The translations under genes and the position numbers were made by a program. DNA of 34,118 nt, taken from Chitinophagaceae bacterium. Lineage in GTDB: Bacteria > Bacteroidota > Bacteroidia > Chitinophagales > Chitinophagaceae. The stretch covers positions 1 through 34,118 of the forward strand of contig CANFGZ010000006.1 of the NCBI GenBank assembly GCA_947446585.1. The letters are read 5' to 3'. Each line of letters opens with the position of its first letter. The stretch's first letter is position 1. This document shows, in pieces, positions 8,542 to 18,912 of this stretch. The notes under the pieces were generated by a model. It was not told where the DNA came from and searched no databases. It was given only the letters and a program-made list of their open reading frames with translations.

Positions 8542-10581
8542 ATGTCGTTTAAACTATTTTCAGAATATGCTCCGGCAGGCGATCAGCCCGAAGCAATCAA
8601 GCAACTGACTCAAGGAATTCTTGACGGAGAAAAATATCAGACCTTACTTGGTGTTACGGGCAGTGGTAAAACGTTCACCATGGCCAATGTGATTCAAAAT
8701 CTTCAGCGGCCAACATTAGTGCTCACACATAATAAAACACTGGTTGCTCAGCTTTATGGAGAGTTTAAACAATTCTTTCCTGAAAATGCAGTAGGATATT
8801 TTGTGTCTTATTACGATTATTATCAGCCAGAAGCATATATGCCGGTCACCAATACATACATTGAAAAAGATTTGAGCATCAATGAAGAACTGGATAAATT
8901 GAGATTACAGGCCACAGCGCAATTGCTGAGTGGAAGAAGAGACATTATTGTTGTAGCAAGTGTGAGTTGTATTTATGGCATGGGCAATCCAACGGAATAT
9001 GAAAATGGAATCATCAGAATTCATCAGCGACAAATAATTTCACGTCAGGGGTTTCTTCATTCACTAATAAATTCGCTTTATCACAGAAGTCAGGGAGATT
9101 TTGAGCGGGGTTCATTCAGGGTAAAAGGGGATACGATAGATATTAATCTTCCTTATGTGGATTTTGGATACCGTGTTTGTTTTTTTGGTGATGAGATTGA
9201 AAGCATAGAAACCTTAGAATTAATTTCCGGAAAAAGAATTGGCACGGTTGATCATGCCGCTATTTTTCCCGCTAATCTTTATCTGGCTCCAAAAGATATG
9301 ATGGCACAGGTAATCAATGATATTCAGGATGAGTGTGCCGCACAAGTTGCTTATTTTAAAAATTCAGGAAAATATATAGAAGCTCAAAGAATAAATGAAA
9401 GAGTGAATTATGATTTGGAAATGATCAGGGAATTAGGGTATTGTTCAGGTATTGAAAATTATTCGCGTTTTTTTGATAGGCGTAACCCTGGATCAAGACC
9501 ATTTTGTTTGCTGGATTATTTTCCCAAAGATTTCCTTACCATTATCGATGAAAGTCATCAGACTATTCCTCAGGTTAGTGGAATGTATGGCGGAGACAGA
9601 AGCAGAAAATTAGTATTGGTTGATTATGGTTTTAGGCTTCCTTCGGCAATGGATAATCGCCCGCAGAATTTTAATGAATTTGAAAACATAACCAACCAGA
9701 CTATTTTTGTATCAGCTACACCTGGTGAATATGAATTACAAAAATGCGGAGGAGTGGTTGTGGAGCAAGTGGTAAGGCCGACCGGATTACTGGATCCACC
9801 CATTCAGGTCAGACCAACTTTAAATCAGATTGATGATTTATTGGAAGAGATTGATAATCGAATAAAACAAGGAGACAGAGTATTGGTGACTACGCTTACC
9901 AAAAGAATGGCCGAGGAATTACATAAATATTTCGAAAGAATTCAAATAAAGTCAAAGTATATTCATAGCGATGTGGATACTTTGGAAAGAGTAGAAATAC
10001 TAAGAGAATTGCGTTTGGGAACAATAGATGTTTTGGTAGGGGTAAATCTATTGCGGGAAGGATTAGACTTACCGGAAGTTTCATTAGTTGCAATTATGGA
10101 TGCGGATAAAGAAGGATTTTTAAGAAATGAAAGAAGCTTAACTCAGACAGCAGGAAGGGCTGCAAGAAATGAAAATGGATTGGTGATTTTTTATGCAGAC
10201 AAGATTACAGGGAGTATGCAAAGAACTATTGATGAAACACAAAGGCGAAGAGAAAAACAAATTTCTTATAATCTTGAACATGGAATTATTCCTAAGACTG
10301 TTCAAAAATCAGTTGATCAAATCATGGCTCAGGGAAGTGTGCTGAATGTGAAAGGCTATGATCCTTCTAATCCTTATGCTTTGCAAAATGAACAGAACAT
10401 TTCAGTTGCAGCAGAAGATCAAATAAGTTATGACACCATACCTCAATTAGAAACAGCTATTTCAAGAACAAAAAAAAATATGGAAAAAGCAGCGAAAGAT
10501 CTGGATTTTATGGAAGCTGCAAGATTGAGAGATCAGATGTTTGTTATGAAAGAGCAGTTGGAAAAAATGAAACAGGGTTGA
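8542..10581 (+). CDS. uvrB: Excinuclease ABC subunit UvrB
   Basis: FSEYAPAGDQPEAIKQL; LLGVTGSGKTFTMANVI; YVSYYDYYQPEAYMP-type helicase motif; GREGLDLPEVSLVAIMDADKEGFLR; C-terminal UVR motif. Start chosen at ATG 8542 (MSFKLFSEYAPAGDQP). Confidence 0.96.
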   Translation: MSFKLFSEYAPAGDQPEAIKQLTQGILDGEKYQTLLGVTGSGKTFTMANVIQNLQRPTLVLTHNKTLVAQLYGEFKQFFPENAVGYFVSYYDYYQPEAYMPVTNTYIEKDLSINEELDKLRLQATAQLLSGRRDIIVVASVSCIYGMGNPTEYENGIIRIHQRQIISRQGFLHSLINSLYHRSQGDFERGSFRVKGDTIDINLPYVDFGYRVCFFGDEIESIETLELISGKRIGTVDHAAIFPANLYLAPKDMMAQVINDIQDECAAQVAYFKNSGKYIEAQRINERVNYDLEMIRELGYCSGIENYSRFFDRRNPGSRPFCLLDYFPKDFLTIIDESHQTIPQVSGMYGGDRSRKLVLVDYGFRLPSAMDNRPQNFNEFENITNQTIFVSATPGEYELQKCGGVVVEQVVRPTGLLDPPIQVRPTLNQIDDLLEEIDNRIKQGDRVLVTTLTKRMAEELHKYFERIQIKSKYIHSDVDTLERVEILRELRLGTIDVLVGVNLLREGLDLPEVSLVAIMDADKEGFLRNERSLTQTAGRAARNENGLVIFYADKITGSMQRTIDETQRRREKQISYNLEHGIIPKTVQKSVDQIMAQGSVLNVKGYDPSNPYALQNEQNISVAAEDQISYDTIPQLETAISRTKKNMEKAAKDLDFMEAARLRDQMFVMKEQLEKMKQG

Positions 10582-10737
10582 ATGGTTTTATAGATAATCC
10601 CGAATATATAACACCACTTTACAGTTGCACTAATCAATTACATTTATCGTGTTACAGATATTCGAATCGGTAGCGTATTAACTTGAGATTTTTTAAATAA
10701 AAAAACTAATCTTATATGGCAGATGGTTATAAAAAAA

Positions 10738-11433
10738 TCAAGGTAAAATATAACTCTGAAGTACACGGTGATAAACATTTTGATTTATAGTGCCATCAAT
10801 AATATTTTTATCAATTAATCCAATGCCTTTTGCAAAATACAAATCACTTTCTGAGAAAATCACAACACCTAAAATGGGATCATTTATACTAATCTTTTGA
10901 TGTACCTGAATAACATCAGAATAGATAATACCAAGTACAGTTCTGTTGGCCGATTTAGCAATTATTTTATATTCATACAAATTATCAATACCGTTTCCTG
11001 GATTAACATCATTCCATACAGCGCCTACTGGTTCATTGGATTTTAATAAAGTATATTTTATAGGTACTAATACCGAACCACTGCTGCCTCTATTTACATA
11101 TTCAATTAGTGTGATAACGCCATTTGTACAATTATGATAAAGGATATCATTTTGACCGGTTGTAGATTTTGAATAAACAAGGCCATTAATTAAAGTATCG
11201 CCCAAAATATGAAGCGTTTCTGTTGTATTTGAAGCGGTAATTGTACTGCCATCATTTGTTGAATCCACATAAACAAACACTGAACCATCACACCAAGGCT
11301 GATATATACATGATTTACATGCCGCGGTATCATTAATTGGCAAGACTCCATTTTGTATACTGGTTTCTTTTTCACAAGAGGTTAAGCAAACCCCGGAAAT
11401 AATAACGCCTAAAATAATTTTGATTCCTTTCAA
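10738..11433 (-). CDS. Putative lipoprotein with CxxC-x6-C motif
   Basis: Lipobox: KIILGVIISGVCLTSCEKE; then AACKSCIYQPWCDGSVFVYVDST. Confidence 0.75.
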   Translation of the reverse strand: MKGIKIILGVIISGVCLTSCEKETSIQNGVLPINDTAACKSCIYQPWCDGSVFVYVDSTNDGSTITASNTTETLHILGDTLINGLVYSKSTTGQNDILYHNCTNGVITLIEYVNRGSSGSVLVPIKYTLLKSNEPVGAVWNDVNPGNGIDNLYEYKIIAKSANRTVLGIIYSDVIQVHQKISINDPILGVVIFSESDLYFAKGIGLIDKNIIDGTINQNVYHRVLQSYILP

Positions 11434-11570
11434 TGTGATATTTTATTTAAGTAAAATTAGCAGTTAATTTGAATGTAAACACTTATCATAGTTTCGTTTT
11501 TGAAAATAATAATCATTTCTCGAAAATATTTTAGACGTATACTTTCCTTCATTTGTTTTACTTTTAGGGC

Positions 11571-14393
11571 ATGCAGAAAAAATTGTTTTTATTAGATGCA
11601 TTTGCTCTTGTTTTCAGGGCTTATTATGCGCTTATCAGAAATCCCAGAGTAACCAGTAATGGCAGAAATACCAATGCTCAATTTGGATTTACCAATACCA
11701 TAATTGAATTAATCAACAACCAGAAGCCTACTCATATGGCCGTTTGCTTTGATACACATGCGCTTACGGAAAGACATACAGATTTTGCTGATTATAAAGC
11801 CAATCGTCAGGAAACTCCTGAAGATATTCTTGCAGCCGTTCCCGATATCAAAAAAATTATTGAAGCATTTAATATTCCAGTCATTGAATGTGATGGTTAT
11901 GAGGCTGATGATATCATAGGTACTCTTGCTAAACAAGCTGAGAAGGAAGGTTATGAGGTTTTTATGGTAACCCCCGATAAAGATTATGGCCAGTTGGTTT
12001 CAGAAAAAATAAAAATTTACAAGCCACCGTATCAGGGAGGGTCATACGAAATTCTTGGTCCGAATGAGATTTGTACAAAATGGGACATCCAAAATATTAG
12101 TCAGGTTATAGACATGTTAGGAATGATGGGCGACGCTGTAGATAATATTCCGGGAATCCCAGGTGTGGGAGAGAAGACCGCAGTAAAATTGCTTAAAGAA
12201 TATGGCACACTTGAAAATGTTCTAGCTGATGCAGATAACATCAAAGGAGCGTTAGGAGAAAAAATCCGTAATGGAAAAGAGAAAGCAGTGATGAGTAAAA
12301 AGCTGGCTACCATAATTACTAACGTACCGGTAACATTTCATGAAGGCGATTTTTGTTTGAAAGAATGGAATAAAGAAGCACTGACTCAGATTTTTACAGA
12401 ACTGGAATTTAAAGCATTAGGAAAAAGATTACTTGGAGAAGAGATATCTGTTGAAACAGAGGTCAAACAAAAACAGATTTCATCAGGCCAAATGGATTTG
12501 TTTGGTGCTGTTGTGGAATCCAAAGAAGAAAATATTCAAAAATCAGAACCTGAAATTTCATATACAGTAGTTGATAAAAATATAAATAATACAGCACACC
12601 AATATTTTTTAGTTAACAATAATGAAGAGATCGAAAAATTATTGAACGCATTAAAAAATTCGAAAGAAATTTGTTTTGATACTGAAACAACAAATATCGA
12701 TGCTAATCTTGCCGAGTTAGTAGGAATAAGTTTTGCCATAAAACCTGGCGAAGCTTTTTATGTTCCTTGTCCGATTAAAAAAGAAGATTGTATTTTATTT
12801 CTGAAAAAATTTTACGCTTTATTTTCTAATGCTGATAAAATATGGATTGGCCAGAACATAAAGTATGACATGCTTTTATTAAAATGGTACGACATTGATT
12901 TAGCGGGAAAAATATTTGATACCATGCTGGCCCATTATGTAATAGAGCCTGATGGCAAAAGAAGTATGGATGTTTTGAGTGCAAAATATCTTGGGTATGA
13001 GCCTATTCATATTGAAGAATTAATTGGCAAGAAAGGCAAGAACCAAGGTAATATGAGGGATGTAGAAATTGATAAGATAAAAGAATATGCAGCAGAAGAC
13101 GCAGATATAACATTACAACTTAAAAATATTTTTCAGCCTCAAATAAAATCAAGTGAAGTAGAAAGAATATTTTATGAAGTAGAAAATCCATTGGTTAAAG
13201 TGCTTACTGATATGGAATTTGAAGGCATAAAAATAGATGTTGATTTCTTGAATACATATTCTAAAGAGTTAGAGACAGAAGAAAAAAAAGCAGAAGAGTT
13301 AGTTTATGAACAAGCGGGCGTAAGATTTAATCTGGCTTCTCCTAAACAATTAGGCGAAGTGCTTTTTGAAAAACTTAAACTTGATCCAAAAGCAAAAAAA
13401 ACAAAAACAGGCCAATACGCCACAGGTGAAGATATTCTTACGAAGCTTGCGCATCAACACAAAATCTGTAATGACATTTTAACTTTTAGAGAACTTGCCA
13501 AATTAAAATCTACTTATGTTGACGCACTTCCATTATTGATTAATTCAAAAACAGGCAGGGTTCATACAAGCTATGCACAGGCGGTTGCAGTAACCGGAAG
13601 ACTAAGCAGCAATAATCCCAACTTACAAAATATTCCCATTCGATCAGACAGAGGCCGAGAAATCAGAAAGGCTTTTATCCCTCGTGATGAAAATCATGTA
13701 TTAGTTTCTGCTGATTATTCTCAAATTGAATTGCGCATTGTTGCAGCGATTAGCGGTGATTTGAATATGTGCGAAGCTTTTAAAACCGGCAAGGACATTC
13801 ACACTGCAACTGCAGCCAAAGTATTTAATGTTGAAGAAACCGAAGTAACAAAAGAAATGCGGTATAAAGCAAAGAGTGTAAATTTTGGAATTATATATGG
13901 ACAAGGTGCATTTGGACTTTCAGAAAATCTTGGTATTGCACGATCAGAAGCAAAAGAAATAATTGATAATTATAAAAAACAGTTTCCAGACATTCAAAAG
14001 TATATGGACGATACCATTGCTTTTGCAAAAGAAAACGGCTATGTACAAACGCTCATGGGAAGAAAAAGATGGCTTAAAGATATCAACTCTGCAAATTTTA
14101 CAGTACGAGGTTTTGCCGAAAGAAATGCAATTAATTCTCCTATACAGGGTACAGCTGCAGATATGATAAAGCTGGCCATGATCAATATAAGTGAATCATT
14201 TAAAAAACATCAATTCAAATCGAAAATGTTGCTGCAGGTTCATGATGAATTGGTTTTCGATGTATTGAAATCTGAATTAGAAGCAGTGAAGCCTGTTATT
14301 CTTGAATGCATGCAAAATGCATTGAAACTTCCTAATGATGTTCCCACTGATGCAGCTTTAGGCTCCGGAATAAATTGGCTGACTGCTCATTAA
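11571..14393 (+). CDS. polA: DNA polymerase I (5'-3' exo, 3'-5' exo and Pol A domains)
   Basis: KLFLLDAFALVFRAYYAL; GYEADDIIGTLA; ICFDTETTNIDANLAELVGISFA (exo I DTET); VSADYSQIELRIVAAISGD; VNFGIIYGQGAFGLS; QVHDELVFDV. Confidence 0.97.
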   Translation: MQKKLFLLDAFALVFRAYYALIRNPRVTSNGRNTNAQFGFTNTIIELINNQKPTHMAVCFDTHALTERHTDFADYKANRQETPEDILAAVPDIKKIIEAFNIPVIECDGYEADDIIGTLAKQAEKEGYEVFMVTPDKDYGQLVSEKIKIYKPPYQGGSYEILGPNEICTKWDIQNISQVIDMLGMMGDAVDNIPGIPGVGEKTAVKLLKEYGTLENVLADADNIKGALGEKIRNGKEKAVMSKKLATIITNVPVTFHEGDFCLKEWNKEALTQIFTELEFKALGKRLLGEEISVETEVKQKQISSGQMDLFGAVVESKEENIQKSEPEISYTVVDKNINNTAHQYFLVNNNEEIEKLLNALKNSKEICFDTETTNIDANLAELVGISFAIKPGEAFYVPCPIKKEDCILFLKKFYALFSNADKIWIGQNIKYDMLLLKWYDIDLAGKIFDTMLAHYVIEPDGKRSMDVLSAKYLGYEPIHIEELIGKKGKNQGNMRDVEIDKIKEYAAEDADITLQLKNIFQPQIKSSEVERIFYEVENPLVKVLTDMEFEGIKIDVDFLNTYSKELETEEKKAEELVYEQAGVRFNLASPKQLGEVLFEKLKLDPKAKKTKTGQYATGEDILTKLAHQHKICNDILTFRELAKLKSTYVDALPLLINSKTGRVHTSYAQAVAVTGRLSSNNPNLQNIPIRSDRGREIRKAFIPRDENHVLVSADYSQIELRIVAAISGDLNMCEAFKTGKDIHTATAAKVFNVEETEVTKEMRYKAKSVNFGIIYGQGAFGLSENLGIARSEAKEIIDNYKKQFPDIQKYMDDTIAFAKENGYVQTLMGRKRWLKDINSANFTVRGFAERNAINSPIQGTAADMIKLAMINISESFKKHQFKSKMLLQVHDELVFDVLKSELEAVKPVILECMQNALKLPNDVPTDAALGSGINWLTAH

Positions 14394-14403
14394 AATTTAT
14401 ATA

Positions 14404-15069
14404 ATGGAAAAACCTTTACTTATTTATTGTTATGATGCTTACTGTGGCTGGTGCTATGGGTTTAGTAAAGTGATGATGTCAATTGAAAAGAAATTTGAAA
14501 ACCAACTGAACATTGAAGTGTTGAGTGGTGGAATGATACTTCCTGAAAAGCCTGTGCATATAAGCGTTAGTGCCGACTTTATTGACAAAGCGTATAAAAT
14601 TGTTGAGGAATCTACAGGAATAAAATTTGGCCATGATTATTTATGGCATATTAAAAATCCGAATGACAGTGATTGGTACCCCAACTCCGAAAAGCCTGCA
14701 ATTGCTTTATGTATTTTTAAATCATATTACCCAGAACGTGTTGCTGAAATTGCTGCTGATTTACAATTTGCATTACATTTCGAAGGAAGAGATCTCACCG
14801 ATAATGAAGCTTATCGACATTTGCTAGATAAATACAGTATCAATCCTGAAATATTTTATGATAAATTAAACAGTGAAGAATATAAAGAGATGGCTCATTA
14901 TGAATTCTCATTAGTTAAACAATTAAAGGTTGAAGGATATCCAACTGTTTTTATTCAAACCAAAGAATCTACTTTTCATATGGTGGCAAGAGGATATACT
15001 GATGAAGCTGCTATAATAGAAAGAATACAACGGGTTTTAGAAGAGATGAAAAAAGATGTGAAACCGTAA
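14404..15069 (+). CDS. DsbA family protein (FrnE-like, no signal peptide)
   Basis: LLIYCYDAYCGWCYGFSKVM (CGWC active site); VEGYPTVFIQ cis-Pro segment. 10 nt downstream of polA. Confidence 0.85.
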   Translation: MEKPLLIYCYDAYCGWCYGFSKVMMSIEKKFENQLNIEVLSGGMILPEKPVHISVSADFIDKAYKIVEESTGIKFGHDYLWHIKNPNDSDWYPNSEKPAIALCIFKSYYPERVAEIAADLQFALHFEGRDLTDNEAYRHLLDKYSINPEIFYDKLNSEEYKEMAHYEFSLVKQLKVEGYPTVFIQTKESTFHMVARGYTDEAAIIERIQRVLEEMKKDVKP

Positions 15070-15195
15070 CAATTTGCTTTACTGTTCAACATGTTTTTAT
15101 TTTAAAATTTGATATTGCACTATTAGTCTTCGGGTACTCACAAACAAAAATCACAGCTAAAGTTTATATAGATGGGATTTAATTTTATTCATTCT

Positions 15196-15510
15196 TTACA
15201 ATTTACTTTGCAACCGATACCATCCGCCACCGTTATAAACTTCTTCATATCCAGCAGCAATAAGCATAGATTTGGCAGTAGCGCTCCTCATTCCGGATGC
15301 ACAACAGGTGATAATTGGTTTTTTCTTATCCTTTAGCATATTTATATTTTTTTGTAATTGATCTACAGGAATATTCAATGAGCCTTGAATATGGCCACCA
15401 GAATATTCTCCAGTACTTCTCACGTCAAGAATTATAGCGCCGTTTTTTAAAAGTTGTCTGTAATCTGTTTTCGGTCCTATTCCGAACAATTGTTTGATTA
15501 GGTTTATCAT
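15196..15510 (-). CDS. Rhodanese-like domain protein
   Basis: GAIILDVRSTGEYSGGHIQGSLNIPVDQL; PIITCCASGMRSATAKSMLIAAGYEEVYNGGGW; active-site loop CASGMRS. Confidence 0.93.
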   Translation of the reverse strand: MINLIKQLFGIGPKTDYRQLLKNGAIILDVRSTGEYSGGHIQGSLNIPVDQLQKNINMLKDKKKPIITCCASGMRSATAKSMLIAAGYEEVYNGGGWYRLQSKL

Positions 15511-15542
15511 AATATTTCTTTTTAAAAAATTTAAATATCTAT

Positions 15543-15700
15543 TTATACACCATTTAAAGTTGAATTTAGTGATCTAGAGTAATTAAACATCTACCACTTG
15601 CACCGCAAATAAATTTCCAAAATAAAAACCCAAGCATAGTTCCAATTGCATCATTAATGATTGTTAATTTAATTTCGTTAACAAATGTCACAATGTTCAT
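15543..15700 (-). pseudogene. Frameshifted remnant of a DUF6132-like small membrane protein
   Basis: Minus strand from ATG 15700: MNIVTFVNEIKLTIINDAIGTMLGFLFWKFICGASGRCLITLDH*; +1 frame continues SLNSTLNGV*. Together this recalls the family pattern ...GYLYWKFIGCxSGTCPITSNPLNSTLYGA.... Confidence 0.55.
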
Positions 15701-15927
15701 TATGTATATTTTCTTTGTTATCGAATATTTTATTTCCATTGTAATATATTTTCCATCCTACGAACATTGCTTTTCTAAGCGCACGAATTACCCCGAAAAA
15801 AATTTTCCTACGAACTAGTAATCCTATCAAATGAGGCTTACATTCAAGGCTTTGGAATAATCTCGTATATCCATTTACCAAAATAAGGATTATTGATTTC
15901 TATAAACCTTTCACTTGTTTATAATAA

Positions 15928-18777
15928 TTAATTAGGATAAGCTACCCGAGGAATAAAATCATCCGTTTTCTCTTGCTTTTTCGGAGTCCCAAAATTCTTG
16001 AGATTGTAACTGAACGTCAACATAAAAAATTGTTTTAAAACTATATTCTGTGCATCTTCAATGGAAGTATTTGTGATGGTTCTGCTGATACTTTGATTTT
16101 GCTTAAGAATATCAAAACAAGATACTTTTAATTCGCCAGTTTTATTTTTAAAAAACTTTTTTCCAATTGAGGCATTCCATAAAATAAAAGACCTGTCAAA
16201 TCCTTCTGATAAGCCATTATAAATTTGACCAGTAAGATCATTCTGTAAAAACCATCCTTTTTTACTTAACAAATTAAATACAACCGAAACAGTCTGATTG
16301 ACATAATTATTGTTTGTACTTGTTGTACCAATTGTTCGGGCATTGTTTATTGCGGCATTGTAAGAAATATTATAATCAATGTATTCACTTACGTTACTTA
16401 CAAAAGCCAATCCCAGATTGTATTGAAAAGTTTTAGTAGTTGTAGTAATTGAATTAATTAGGCCCGGAAGATTTGAATACATAAAAGAGGTGTTCAAATT
16501 CACCGTGGTTTTAATGGTCTTTACAGGCAGACTATAATTAAAATAAGATCTAACTATTTTATAACCATCAAGGTTAACAGGTTTTGTGAATTGCGAACCT
16601 TTTCTCAAAATAACTCCTTCTTGAATTACCGAATCGTTTGCAGCAAAATACGTTGCGTTTGAAATAAAATCATTTGAACTTTGAAAAAAGATTCCCGTAA
16701 AAAGACTTCTGTTGTTTTTTGTATTTGTATAACTGAATCTGCCGCCACCATATTGGGTATAAGATTGTTTAAGTTCGCTGTTCCCGCTACTCACATTTAA
16801 TGGATTTGTAAGGTTGATTACGTCCTGCAATTGAGCGATGGTTGGATAGATTGTAGATGCTCTGTAAAACATTCTGATGTTACTGTATTTAGAAATCTTC
16901 TTTCTCCAGTAACCGTTAGGAAGGAAATTTCTGAATGATTGGTTAACATTAATTACTGTCGGAAGAACTCTGTCACTCTTTAAATTAGTGGTTTGGTAAT
17001 TTACCCCAAAGGCAATTTGTTCGTCTTTGCTTGGTGTTAGACGATAAGTGATTCCTCCTGTATTCGTAAATATTGTGTTATTGAATTGATTTGATAACAC
17101 AGAATCAAATTCGGAATAAGTTTGGCCATTGAATCCAAATGTTTGTTGATTGGCATTTGTTTTTTGAACTGAAGGACTATATTCCAACTGTAATTGTCCT
17201 TTGCCTTTTTTTCCAAGAGGTTCATTGTAAGTAATCGTTCCGCCGATGGTATTTCCATTTGTTTTATTATCGCTTAATTGTTGTTGTAAAGAATCAGGAA
17301 TTATCGCATTTCCATTATTGTCAAAATATCTGTATTTTCCGTCATTGGTGTTTTCGCTATAATTTCTGGTAAAAGCAGTATTGAAACCTACAGAGAAAAT
17401 TCGATTCTTTTTCGCAAAAGAATGCCTGAACATAATGTTGTTCTTAAGATTATAACCATTTCTGTCTTTGATTGATGAAGATCCCGAATTATAAAGTGAA
17501 TCATCGGTGTTTTTATAGCTATTCACATAAGCCAGAGAAGTAGAATTGTTTTTCTGAAAATTCAAACTGGGAATAATGAAGAGAATATTATTGGTATCAA
17601 GTTTATATTCTAGCCTTGCATTTATTCTGTGGTTAAAATTGTCTGATGCTGCATTGCTTTCTTTAAATGTAGTGAGATTGCCTTCAAAAATATTGGTATT
17701 GGTTGTGGACAGATTATTGTTTCTGGTTTCATTGAAAAAGTAACTTGCGGTTATGGTTGCTTTTTCGTTCCATTTATCACTGTAGTTAACACCAATGGCG
17801 TTAGTAGTATTTATTCCTGAAGCCTGATCAACGGTAAAATTTTCGGAAGGTCCGCCAGGGCCTCTGAAATTCCCCTGAGACATTGGACTTCGTGAAGTAT
17901 TGCTATTTCCGGAAATGCCTAATAAATCCTGTGAACCAAAATTTTGCTGGTTGATATTATTAAAATTACCTACAAAGGAAAGCCTTCTGTCTTTTTTGAA
18001 TACACTCACATTGCCTCCGGCAGAATAGGTATTATCAGTTCCGAATCCTGCATATACCCGGCCAAATTGTGCATTATTGATTCCAGCTTTTGTAATAATA
18101 TTAATCGACTTTTGAGCATTCCCATCATCTATGCCGGTAAGTTGGGCCTGATCACTTAATTTATCAAAAACCTGAACTTTATCAACCACACTAGCAGGGA
18201 TGTTTTTTAAAGCGGCTGAAGCATCATCACCAAAAAAATCTTTTCCATCAACAGTAACTTTTTTCACCTGTTCGCCATGAGCAGTTATCGTTCCGTTTTT
18301 ATCAATCGATATTCCAGGCATCTTTTTTACGAGATCTTCAGTAGTTGCATCAGGATTTACTTTGTATTGATTGGCGCTATACTGAGAGGTATCATCTTTT
18401 TGAGAAACAGCTGGTGCATTGGCAATGACAGTAACTTCCGAAAGTTCCTTTCCGTCTTTTTCAATGATTATATTACCCAGATTTTTATCGATTCCGTCAA
18501 CAATAATTGAAATAGACAATTTTTTATAGCCTATAGATGTGATTACAATATCATAATTCCCATTAGCAACATTTTTAAAATTAAATTCGCCACTGGTGTC
18601 CGAAACGGCAGACTTTAATACCGCATTGTCATTTTGGTTAATCAACGTTAATGTGGAACCCTTAATTACATTTTTACTGATTTTATCAATTAAGACACCA
18701 TTGATTTTTACTTGCTGAGCATCACTGACAACGTTCATAAATCCTAAAAAAATCAATAGGGCAATAGTTTTCCTCAT
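15928..18777 (-). CDS. Outer-membrane beta-barrel protein, TonB-receptor-like, with N-terminal carboxypeptidase-regulatory-like domain
   Basis: MRKTIALLIFLGFMNVVSDAQQVKINGVLIDKISKNVIKGSTLTLINQ...; KDGKELSEVTVIANAPAVSQKDDTSQY...LVKKMPGISIDKNGTITAHGEQVKKVTVDGKDFFGDD plug; long barrel. Start set to ATG 18777. Confidence 0.9.
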   Translation of the reverse strand: MRKTIALLIFLGFMNVVSDAQQVKINGVLIDKISKNVIKGSTLTLINQNDNAVLKSAVSDTSGEFNFKNVANGNYDIVITSIGYKKLSISIIVDGIDKNLGNIIIEKDGKELSEVTVIANAPAVSQKDDTSQYSANQYKVNPDATTEDLVKKMPGISIDKNGTITAHGEQVKKVTVDGKDFFGDDASAALKNIPASVVDKVQVFDKLSDQAQLTGIDDGNAQKSINIITKAGINNAQFGRVYAGFGTDNTYSAGGNVSVFKKDRRLSFVGNFNNINQQNFGSQDLLGISGNSNTSRSPMSQGNFRGPGGPSENFTVDQASGINTTNAIGVNYSDKWNEKATITASYFFNETRNNNLSTTNTNIFEGNLTTFKESNAASDNFNHRINARLEYKLDTNNILFIIPSLNFQKNNSTSLAYVNSYKNTDDSLYNSGSSSIKDRNGYNLKNNIMFRHSFAKKNRIFSVGFNTAFTRNYSENTNDGKYRYFDNNGNAIIPDSLQQQLSDNKTNGNTIGGTITYNEPLGKKGKGQLQLEYSPSVQKTNANQQTFGFNGQTYSEFDSVLSNQFNNTIFTNTGGITYRLTPSKDEQIAFGVNYQTTNLKSDRVLPTVINVNQSFRNFLPNGYWRKKISKYSNIRMFYRASTIYPTIAQLQDVINLTNPLNVSSGNSELKQSYTQYGGGRFSYTNTKNNRSLFTGIFFQSSNDFISNATYFAANDSVIQEGVILRKGSQFTKPVNLDGYKIVRSYFNYSLPVKTIKTTVNLNTSFMYSNLPGLINSITTTTKTFQYNLGLAFVSNVSEYIDYNISYNAAINNARTIGTTSTNNNYVNQTVSVVFNLLSKKGWFLQNDLTGQIYNGLSEGFDRSFILWNASIGKKFFKNKTGELKVSCFDILKQNQSISRTITNTSIEDAQNIVLKQFFMLTFSYNLKNFGTPKKQEKTDDFIPRVAYPN

Positions 18778-18912
18778 ATTTTTTCTTTGATAAACTTTCA
18801 AGTGTAAAGAAGTTGAAAGCTGTTAAATAATATTTTGCATTTATTTTAATGATAATCAACCTAGAATTATGATTTTAAAGAATTATCTTGCAGACTCAAA
18901 TTTATTTTGATT

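Noticed and set aside
9896-10093. 65-aa minus-strand ORF
   Set aside because: Antisense shadow inside uvrB.
10946-11375. ORFs at 10946-11137 (+) and 11190-11375 (-)
   Set aside because: Out-of-frame or antisense to the lipoprotein gene 10738-11433.
11709-14166. Short ORFs inside polA (11709-11936, 12101-12313, 12536-12739, 13701-13904, 13963-14166)
   Set aside because: Antisense or alternative-frame shadows of polA.
14627-14827. 66-aa plus-strand ORF
   Set aside because: Alternative-frame shadow of the DsbA family gene.
17037-18510. ORFs inside the beta-barrel gene (17037-17258, 17944-18159, 18277-18510)
   Set aside because: Out-of-frame or antisense to a well-supported 950-aa CDS.
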